Source of the DNA: Lepturacanthus savala
Lineage: Eukaryota > Chordata > Actinopteri > Scombriformes > Trichiuridae
Assembly: GCA_030544235.1 (NCBI GenBank)
Contig: CM060472.1
Span: 24,453,724-24,517,723 of the forward strand
DNA length: 64,000 nucleotides
Reading direction: 5' to 3'
Under the pieces are notes generated by a model. It searched no databases. It was not told where the DNA came from and saw nothing but the letters and a program-made list of their open reading frames with translations. Shown piece after piece: positions 56,001 through 64,000 of the stretch (the first letter of the stretch is position 1; every line of letters begins with the position of its first letter). A program made the position numbers and the translations under genes.

Positions 56001-58795
56001 ACTTTGAACTGAAAATATGCTCTTTCCCCTTCAAAGAGAAGAAAAATAAATAGATTGTGGAGATGGAGTGGCAATCAACATAAAGATGAACTCTCTGAGC
56101 AAGAACATCACTATCAGAAATAAATCTCCAAAAAGAAACATCATTACCAGAAAGATCTTTCTGAGAAGGAAGAAAATAACAAGCTTAAAATCAAGCACCT
56201 CCAAGAGGAAAACCCTCCAACTTGAAGTTTGGTGCGACCAATTACAAGTTTCTGAACAAGGACTTTGCTACCAGAAATAACTCGGAGTGGAGAAACAGAG
56301 CAGAGCTACCAAGTAAAACTCTTTGAGCAAGAACATTGCTACCAGAAAAAAATAGGCGAAAAGGAAGAAAGCTACCAAGTAGAACTATCTGAGCAAAAAT
56401 GTCAGTACCAGGAAGAACTGAGTGAAAAGGAACAGACCGACCAAGCAGAAATCTCTGAACAAGGACTTTGCTACAAGAAATAACTCAGTTAGAAGGAACA
56501 GAGCTACCAAATATAACTCTCTAAACAAGAACGTTGATACCACAGTAAGAAGAAATAGAGCTACCAGTTAGAACTCTCTGAACAAGAAGATCACTACCAT
56601 AAATAACTATGTGAAAAGGAACAGAGCTACCAAGTAAAACTCTCTGAACAAGAACATTGCTAGCAGAAAGAACTCTTTGAAAAGGAACAAGATTACCAGC
56701 TAGAAATCCAGCAGCTGAAATAGAAATTCTACCAACTTCAGGTTTATTGCCTCAGCTTATGTCTTTCATTCTATCAACTGATTTCAGATTACTTTAAAAC
56801 ATTGAACTGAAAATATGCTGTCTTTCCCCTTTAAAGAGAAGAAAAAGAAAGAGATTCTGGAGATGGAGTTGCAATCAACACAAAGATGAAGTCTCTGAGC
56901 AAGAACATCACTACCAGAAATAAATCTCTAAAAAGGAACATCGTTACCAGAAAGATCTTTCTGAGAAGGAAGAAAATAACCAGCTTGAAATCAAGCACCT
57001 CCAAGAGGAAAACCTCCAACTTGAGGTTTGGTGCGACCAAGTACAAGCTTCTGAACAAGGACTTTGCTACCAGAAAGAACTCAGAGAGGAGAAACAGAGT
57101 AGAGCTACCAAGTAAAACTCTTTGAGCAAGAACATTGCTACCAGAAAAAACTAGGCGAAAAGGAAGAAAGCTGCCAAGTAGAACTATCTGAGCAAAAATG
57201 TCAGTACCAGAAAGAACTGAGTGAAAAGGAACAGACCAACCAAGTAGAAATCTCTCAACAAGGACTTTGCTACAAGAAATAACTCAGTTAGAAGGAACAG
57301 GGCAACCAAATATAACTCTCTAAACAAGAACGTTGATACCACAGTAAGAAGAAATAGAGCTACCATTTAGAACTCTCTGAACAAGAAGATCACGACCAGA
57401 AATAACTATGTGAAAAGGAACAGAGCTACCAAGTAAAACTCTCTGAACAAGAACATTGCTAGCAGAAAGAACTCATTGAAAAGGAACACGATTACCAGCT
57501 AGACATACAGCAGCTGAAAGAGAAAAACTACCAACTTCAGGTTTATTGCCCTACTTATCTCTTTCATTCTATCAACTGATTTCAGATTACTTTAAAACTT
57601 TGAACTGAAAATATGCTCTTTCCCCTTCAAAGAGAAGAAAAATAAATAGATTGTGGAGATGGAGTGGCAATCAACATAAAGATGAACTCTCTGAGCAAGA
57701 ACATCACTATCAGAAATAAATCTCCAAAAAGAAACATCATTACCAGAAAGATCTTTGTGAGAAGGAAGAAAATAACAAGCTTAAAATCAAGCACCTCCAA
57801 GAGGAAAACCCTCCAACTTGAAGTTTGGTGCGACCAATTACAAGTTTCTGAACAAGGACTTTGCTACCAGAAAGAACTCAGAGAGGAGAAACAGAGTAGA
57901 GCTACCAAGTAAAACTCTTTGAGCAAGAACATTGCTACCAGAAAAAAACTAGGCGAAAAGGAAGAAAGCTACCAAGTAGAACTATCTGAGCAAAAATGTC
58001 AGTACCAGAAAGAACTGAGTGAAAAGGAATAGACCGACCAAGTAGAAATCTCTGAGCAAGGACTTTGCTACAAGAAAGAACTCAGTTAGAAGGAACAGAG
58101 CTACCAAATATAACTCTCTAAACAAGAACGTTGATACCACAGTAAGAAGAAATAGAGCTACCATTTAGAACTCTCTGAACAAGAAGATCACGACCAGAAA
58201 TAACTATGTGAAAAGGAACAGAGCTACCAAGTAAAACTCTCTGAACAAGAACATTGCTATCAGAAAGAACTCATTGAAAAGGAACAAGATTACCAGCTAG
58301 ACATACAGCAGCTGAAAGAGAAAACCTACCAACTTCAGGTTTGTTGCCTCAGCTTATCTTTTTCATTCCATCAACTAATTTTAGATTGCTTTAAAACTTT
58401 GAACTGAAAATATGCTGTCTTTCCCCTTTAAAGAGAAGAAAAAGAAAGAGATTGTGGAAATGGAGTTGCAATCAACACAAAGATGAACTCTCTGAGCAAG
58501 AACATCACTACCAGAAATAAATCTCTAAAAAGGAACATTACCAGAAAGATCTTTCTGAGAAGGAAGAAAATAACCAGCTTGAAATCAAGCACCTCCAAGA
58601 GGAAACAGAACAGAGCTACCAAGTACAACTCTCTGAGGAAGTATGTCACTACCAGAAAGAATTCTATGAAAAGGAACAGAGCTACAAAACAGAACTTTCT
58701 GAGCAACAACATCTCTACCAGAAAGAACTCAGTGAAAAGGAACATTACCAGCTAGAAATTCAGCATCTGAAAGAGGAAAAGTACCAACTTCAGGT
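53085..58795 (+). repeat. Higher-order tandem array of coiled-coil exons (33/66/798 bp)
   Basis: The sense strand reads as repeats of 11 residues of the form xYQxELSExEx, alternating two versions (SYQVELSEQEH and CYQKELSEKEQ) to make 66-bp units. About ten such units plus a distinct head (EKKKEILEMELQSTQR type) and tail (YQLEIQQLKE..YQLQ) make one exon, closed by CAG before GTTTATTG and a short intron of about 100 bp ending CCCCTTTAAAG or CCCTTTCAG. Using the intron landmark AACTGAAAATATG, spacings are 797, 597, 732, 798, 798, 799 and 455 bp. Most units carry several stops (for example CAGAAATAA), so this is not a working gene as read. Confidence 0.85.
56265..56483 (+). pseudogene. Longest open stretch in the repeat frame
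   Basis: It shows the repeat protein most clearly: SYQVKLFEQEHCYQKKIGEK, ESYQVELSEQKCQYQEELSE, KEQTDQAEISEQGLCYKK, then a stop. Strict 11-residue periodicity with Tyr-Gln and Leu at fixed places suggests a hendecad coiled coil. The oppositely oriented and other-frame open frames (KSLSKNITIRNKSP; EFFLVALFLFREFYLVAL) are shadows. Confidence 0.5.
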
Positions 58796-58856
58796 TTGTT
58801 GCCTCATCTTATCTTTTTCATTCTATCAACTGATTTCAGATTACTTTAGAGTTTTG

Positions 58857-59205
58857 AATTGAAAATACACTGTCCTTCCCCTTTCAGGAAAAGAAAAACA
58901 AAAAAAAACAGAAAGACATTTTGGAAATGGAGTCACAATCAATACAAAGATGAACTCTCTGAACAAGAACATCACTACCAGAAGGAAATCTCCAAAAAAG
59001 AACATCTTTACCAGAAAGATCTTTCTGAGAAGGAATAAAATAACCAGCTTGAAATTGAGCACTTCCAAGAGGAAAAACTTATCTTTTTCATTCTAATAAA
59101 TGATTTTAGATTACTTATTCGTTGTGAACTGAAAATATGCTGTCTTTCCCCTTTCAGGAGAAGAAAAAGAATAAGAAGAAAATATTCTGGAGTTGCAGTA
59201 AATGA
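58857..59205 (+). pseudogene. 3' end of the coiled-coil repeat gene
   Basis: A short repeat unit (58888-59080) is followed by an intron and the last exon at 59158-59205: EKKKNKKKIFWSCSK then TGA, after acceptor CCCCTTTCAG. A basic terminus with a single cysteine-containing WSCSK tail. No further repeat units follow, so this marks the right end of the gene. Confidence 0.55.
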
Positions 59206-59395
59206 GATCAGGGATGTCCTCCACTATGTCCTACCCTCTCTGTATTTAACCATCAACCCCCACTGTCATCTTCACCCCCCACTCCCACCCCCATCACCAT
59301 CACTCTCACTTACGTGATGTCACCATCATCTTCACCCCACCCTCTCTCTGTTTTGTCTTTTATGTTGTTATATAGTATTTTCTAAGTTCTATTAA

Positions 59396-59401
59396 AATAA
59401 A
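59396..59401 (+). terminator. PolyA signal of the coiled-coil repeat gene
   Basis: AATAAA lies about 190 bases after the final stop. Confidence 0.5.
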
Positions 59402-59573
59402 ATTCATTCATGATTCATTTCTTACTCTTTTTGATGTGAATTGATTTGTTCACATTGTTCACCTAGACATGAGACAATTTTTTCCCCAAAACTGTCAAAA
59501 TGTCATGAAATTCTCATTCCCTGAACCGTCTGTGTAGAACATGGTACTACATAGTTCTACATGGTATTATTGT

Positions 59574-59896
59574 CAGTCAGTCATTTTTTATACCTGCTTA
59601 TTCCTCATTAGGGTCACAGGGGTCTGCTGGAGCCTATCCCAGCACGTTACGTGAGAGGCAGGGATAGACCCCAGATGGTCGTCAGCCAATCGTGGGGCAC
59701 ACACACCATTCACTCACTCACACCTACGGGCAATTAACATTTTTTTTGGACTGTGGGAGGAAGCCGGAGTACCCGGTGAAAACCCATGCAGACCCAACAT
59801 GCAAACTCCACACAGAAAGGTCCCAAGGAGGTCTTGAACCTGCGACCTTCTTGCTGTGAGGCAACAGCGCTAACCCCTGCGCCACTGTGTCCCCCC
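59574..59896 (-). mobile_element. tRNA-derived SINE, second copy
   Basis: It is the reverse-orientation relative of 14120-14441: on the minus strand it starts with the GCGCAGGGGTTAGCGCTGTT pol III box region and ends CTTATTCCT complement. Target duplication TGGTATTATTGT flanks it at 59562-59573 and 59897-59908. Confidence 0.88.
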
Positions 59897-59909
59897 TGGT
59901 ATTATTGTA

Positions 59910-61730
59910 TTGCACTTAATTTTTCCCACTCTTTATGTATTCTCATTCTTTTGGGGCTTTTAATCTAATTTTAACATGTTTAATACTTAGACTTTTCTCA
60001 ATGTATTTGAATTGAACAACATATTCTATATTATATACAGGTTTTATTATATTATATAAGCAACTTTTGATTTGCATGTCAAATGATCTCCAAAATCATA
60101 TAAATCCCAAATCATATAAACAAGTTAAAATGATATTTGACATTTTTCATTAAACATTGTCTGAAAGGAGTGATTACGACATCTCTCAAAATGTAAATTA
60201 TGTGTTCATGTTGGTGTCTTGTTATTTAAAAGTCAACTTGCGTCCATTTTTTTTTTTTCATAAAAATCACTTTTGACACAATATGTCAAATGGTTGTGAA
60301 ATCATTATCTATGGCTGCACATTAACACAGATGTCTGGTTTTAATTCAAACTTTACTAACTCATTAATGAACCACAAAATCTTTTAGGTGACATACGTCC
60401 ATTACTATGGAGCTCCACTCCCTGTAGATCTGCAACCAGACATTTTGAGCCATTTGAGTCATTTTGAGTCTGTGAATGCCACAAATGACCACCCCCACCC
60501 ATCAATGCACCCACAAAACCACCCAAAAAACTTCAGATAGATTTTTCTTTTGCTTTAATCCCTGGAGATAAATACACTTTCTCCTTGTGTCTGATACTCT
60601 GATACTGTCATGTCTACAGATGCATCAACTCACGCTGTGCCATAAAGCTAAAAATATGATTGAGTGTTTATGTATAAATATTCAGGCTAATAGTGTAGGA
60701 AGAGATCCACTGTGGTTTGAAGGTGGGGAGCCTCTGGATTACACCTCTGTGTTTATTCTATTAAGCAGCAGGTGGCAGCAGATCCTCTGAGGACAACAGT
60801 CACTGTGTTGGCACATGCTATATAGAGGCCTCTGTTGTATGTGGGTTACCACTAAACAATGTGGCATACTGTGAATCAGTGTGATTAATGGCAGAACATA
60901 GACGAATCATCAGTTTCCTTAAGAGACAACAATATATTAAATCCAATCGGAATACAGCGCGTCAGTGCTGTGGTGAGAACACCAAAACAAGTGCCTGCAT
61001 GATGCATGACTTTTCTTTTTCTCCACATTTTGCCATAAATAAAAACAGGGATTAACAGTTTCCACATTATGTGAAGGACCCGTCTAACCTCTGATTTGAA
61101 GAGATATGTTGTGTCTGCAGCTGGACTGAGCAGATTCTTTACCTCCTGATTCTCATCCAGGCAGAGGTGAAAATCCCATTTGATGGATGGGGGGAACCAT
61201 AAACAGAAAATTTTCAGAGAATAATTTCTGGAGGTGACATAAAAAACAAATTCTATGCTACTATACTACCATAATAAACTGGCTTTGCAACTTCCCTGCA
61301 GGTTTGAGCCCTTAGCATGTTAAAATGTTTTTAATAATATTATTAAAAATGATAATATTAATTATAACAATGTTCCATATTTATATATATTCATATGCAA
61401 AGCATCTCTACTCTTCTTCCCATTCCCTCCTCCCTTCCCTTAGTCGCTGCTCTTATAATAACTTATAATGTTTGGACTAGTTAAAGTTCATTAGGTCTGA
61501 TTTTAACCAGCATACTGTTAAAAAGGGCTAATTTGGACAAATTTGGAACAAGTGGTGTGATAAATGACTTACTGGCTTCTACATATTAGTTTAATTGATT
61601 TCTTCCATGTAGCCAATTACTAGAAACAGCTGGAAACAGCATCTGATGAAATTATTTAACATCTCTATAATATTTTAAACAGTTTATTTGTATTTATAAA
61701 GATGTTTAAGATGTTTTTCTTTCTTTTTTT
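59910..61730. other. Intergenic, no gene recognised
   Basis: It includes the right copy of the flanking repeat at 60201-60310 and otherwise AT-rich unique sequence. Short frames here show no recognisable protein features. Confidence 0.5.
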
Positions 61731-61733
61731 TTG

Positions 61734-61750
61734 GGGGGGGGGGGGGGGGT
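61734..61750. repeat. Poly-G run after poly-T
   Basis: A run of about 16-17 G directly follows a T run and precedes TGTCACGTCCCCC. It could form a G-quadruplex and is a likely assembly weak point. Confidence 0.9.
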
Positions 61751-61899
61751 GTCACGTCCCCCTTGCCCCCTCATTTCCGCCTATACCCACTCATTGACTA
61801 TTTACACTCAGCCCGCTGAAAACAAATCTCCTTTTCGATCCAACACGAGTAGCCCCAGACAGCAAAAAGGTCCGGATAGGATTCGGCCACTTCCGCCAT

Positions 61900-62091
61900 A
61901 CGTCCGTTTACCAGTCAGACCCGTTGAACGCACCTGCAACGTATTTGGTAGATGCCAGATCGCCTGACACTCTCTGATTGGTCTGCAGCAGACTCGGCGC
62001 CTATCAGCCAAAAAGACGCGCTCTTTTTGCCCTTCAGCTGCATCACAGCACCCTGGAAGCAACATCTAAAGCAGGAGCTGGACAGTTTTTG
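61900..62091 (+). promoter_or_regulatory. Probable promoter and leader exon 1 of an unidentified gene
   Basis: A CpG-containing region with an inverted CCAAT box (TGATTGGTCT at about 61975) and CACTTCCGCC (ETS-type). A leader exon ends CAGTTTTTG before GTAAGTG at 62092. No TATA box. Confidence 0.55.
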
Positions 62092-62518
62092 GTAAGTGCA
62101 TATTGAAACGTTACAGTTTTATGATTCTGTTCATTTGAAGCGATTAATTAGAATTTTGTTAAACGTGAGTTGAGTGTGTTGGGGCTAGCTAACGTATCAT
62201 TTAGCTAGTGTGTGAAGCAATTGTGGATTGCTAACGTTAGCTTTGGCCTGTCTTCATTATTTAACATTAAAACAAAACTTGTAGCCACGACCTAACAGGG
62301 TATTAAAACATTGCAGTTAGGTAGTTAGGGCTGTTTGTTGAGACAACTGCATGGTGATAAGTTTATTTGATAAAGTGTTCAATCTCGGCTATTAGTATAT
62401 TAGCATGTCTCTCTAACATGGGGTTCGCATACTCCTTAAGTTAAGCAAATGTATCTATACTCGGCATTAGCGGGTTTAGGACACCATGAACTACGCGTCG
62501 ACATCCAGATTTATTGTT

Positions 62519-62582
62519 TTAGAACAATAAATCTTAAGGTAACTTAAGCGTTAGAACAATAAATCTTAAGGTAACTTAAGCG
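62519..62582. repeat. Perfect 32-bp tandem duplication
   Basis: TTAGAACAATAAATCTTAAG plus GTAACTTAAGCG occurs twice with no mismatch (62519-62550, 62551-62582). Each copy contains the inverted pair CTTAAG..CTTAAG. Confidence 0.96.
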
Positions 62583-62880
62583 TCTCGTTAGCCTAGTGCT
62601 AGCATAACGTTAGCTTCTCGTTAGCATATTATCGGAGTTAACCGCCCCTGAAAACCCCTTTCTACATGAAAATAAATGAGTGTGTTAGTTTGTGGGAGAG
62701 GATACTGTCTCGTGATGTAATTATTTGTGAAGGGAACACAATGGAAGAATAGGTTATAACATTAGCCAACTACACAGTTAAGTGCAGCCGGCTTTTTTAA
62801 TGCCGGCTGGCAACGTATTGTAATGAATGTTATGTTGCCGTCTTTTCTGTTGAGTTGAGTTGGAGTGTTGTGTTTTCCAG

Positions 62881-63069
62881 AGTGCAAGTGAACGCCTCAG
62901 GGCGCAGTGAGACGTTGTAGCTACGTGTGTCTGCTGTTGCGGGTTGGAGACGGTGGCTAAGAGAGGCTAGCTTATCTCGTGAGCAGTACTGTTTGGCGTT
63001 TGGGCGCTCAGCGGAGATAATGGCAAGGATCAGAGCTCATCAGATGCGTCATTTGCCACCATAGAAACG
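62881..63069 (+). other. Leader exon 2 of unidentified gene
   Basis: Acceptor GTTTTCCAG, donor GAAACG before GTACGCC. GC-rich. It contains ATG at 63020 opening only 14 codons (MARIRAHQMRHLPP), so this is probably untranslated with a short upstream frame. Confidence 0.5.
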
Positions 63070-63595
63070 GTACGCCTTTATTTACACCAGCTATCCACTG
63101 CGATATTTAATCAGTTAATTCAGTGCGCATTAGAAGGAGAGATCCTAACCGCAGCTACTTATTATGGCTTGCTAGTCTGTGCCTTAGTGGAAATCCCTGG
63201 GTCAGTCCCACATAACTATAAAGAGTGTAAACAACCGATGTTTTTCTCAACAATCCGTGTAAGGAATGCAAACCAATACCTTTCTGTATACCATGTTGCG
63301 TATATACCCCAGCTATAATTATGCAATTAAACAGTTTTTTTTAAGTTTTGTTTTAGCAAGTTTAATGTTTCTGACATGACGTTTCACAAAGCTAAATCTT
63401 TTTTCTTCTTGCAATTCATAGGTTCAAAAGTTGCAAACAATAGATGTTGAAAAAAAGAAACATTGTACTGTCACCAATAGTAATAATTATATGATGATGA
63501 ATAACCATAACAATATGGAGGTGGGATTTAAAAGGCAAATCTTATATAAAAATGACTTTTCTTTTTCCCTTCTTTCCTATTCCTTTGAGTTATAG

Positions 63596-63676
63596 GATGC
63601 CCTAGGCCCCTACCAGCCTGCAGCCCCCAACACCTCCTGACCACCCCCACGTGCCTGAGAGTGCATGCGGCAAAAG
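63596..63676 (+). other. Leader exon 3 of unidentified gene
   Basis: Acceptor GAGTTATAG, donor AAAAG before GTGTGTT. 81 bases, Pro-rich if translated in one frame, but no frame stays open from exon 2 through exon 4. Confidence 0.4.
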
Positions 63677-63942
63677 GTGTGTTCATTAATAGCATCAGAG
63701 CACGTAGACAACTGAGCATCTGTGATGAATATCTTACTTTAAATTTCAAAATATAGAAATAACCTTTTTTAATCACAATTGTGCAATTGATGGTTATTTG
63801 CCTGTAATCTGCATGACTGCCAGGAGGGGTTATGATCGTCAGTCACATGATTATATTACCATGACAGCCCTAGTAGAGGGTGCATGACTTGTAGACCACG
63901 TATTGTAGAAAACGCTGTAATCTAAATTCTCTTTCCCAATAG

Positions 63943-63982
63943 GGCTATTCCTGTGACAAGCACCTGTTGCTGTGACAAAGAC
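63943..63982 (+). other. Leader exon 4 of unidentified gene
   Basis: Acceptor TTTCCCAATAG, donor AAAGAC before GTGAGTG, 40 bases. The gene continues past the window edge. It may be a protein gene with a long spliced 5' UTR or a non-coding RNA gene. Neighbours of TRAK1 in mammals (ULK4, CTNNB1) were considered, but no sequence supports either. Confidence 0.4.
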
Positions 63983-64000
63983 GTGAGTGAAAGTGAAAAT

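Noticed and set aside
53479..58745. Minus-strand frames in the repeat array reading like FLVALFLFREFYLVALFLLTEF, resembling membrane proteins
   Set aside because: They are the reverse complement of Lys/Glu/Gln-rich coding repeats; splice signals and the start exon support the plus strand.
53942..58755. Plus-strand frames reading NSLSKNITTRNKSPKRNIITRK
   Set aside because: They are another phase of the same repeat; the phase with YQKELSEKEQ joins correctly to the splice signals and to the intact first exons.
1..64000. CRISPR arrays, operons, riboswitches or prokaryotic mobile elements
   Set aside because: The sequence is vertebrate with spliced genes; tandem arrays here are microsatellites or exon repeats, with no spacer-repeat structure of the CRISPR type.

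Overview
The window is nuclear DNA of a bony fish, probably a percomorph-type teleost. The evidence is spliced vertebrate genes, a cholecystokinin precursor with the teleost-type Leu-containing CCK-8 core, very many CA/TG microsatellites, and typical fish transposons (Tc1 elements, MITEs, a tRNA-derived SINE, Ty3/gypsy, L1-like). All gene calls come from reading splice signals, reading-frame phase and remembered family features; no database search was possible.

Layout. 1-2.2 kb: an internally deleted Tc1 element, then microsatellites. 2.2-5.9 kb: a complete cholecystokinin gene (cck, + strand) with TATA box, leader exon, three coding exons and polyA signal. 5.9-17.9 kb: intergenic, filled with decayed transposons, inverted repeats and a 42-bp perfect palindrome. 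17.9-33 kb: trak1 (trafficking kinesin protein 1, - strand), seventeen exons read from the N-terminal region to the stop, plus an alternative first exon at 27.1 kb that would give a short isoform. One intron uses a GC donor. cck and trak1 are also neighbours in mammals, so this is conserved synteny. 33-36 kb: GC-rich upstream sequence, where the first exon of long trak1 is not resolved.

35.7-42.6 kb: a block bounded by GACGTC-rich sequence, the right edge ending like a CACTA-type transposon. It contains a seven-coding-exon gene resembling DUF4806 proteins (+ strand), broken by one frameshift and one stop. One of its introns carries a TIR transposon that itself carries an internally deleted L1-like LINE; another carries a nearly intact Tc1 element. 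A compound hairpin lies at 36.2 kb. 43.4-46.3 kb: a 5'-truncated, multiply broken Ty3/gypsy element.

46.9-59.4 kb: a decayed coiled-coil gene whose repeat exons grew into a higher-order tandem array. The basic unit is 33 bp (11 residues), doubled to 66 bp, and built into exon-plus-intron units of about 798 bp, with shorter units missing 66 or about 201 bp. I consider this the most unusual structure here. 59.5-62 kb: a SINE and sequence without recognised genes. 62-64 kb: the 5' end of an unidentified + strand transcription unit whose first four exons look non-coding and which continues beyond the window.
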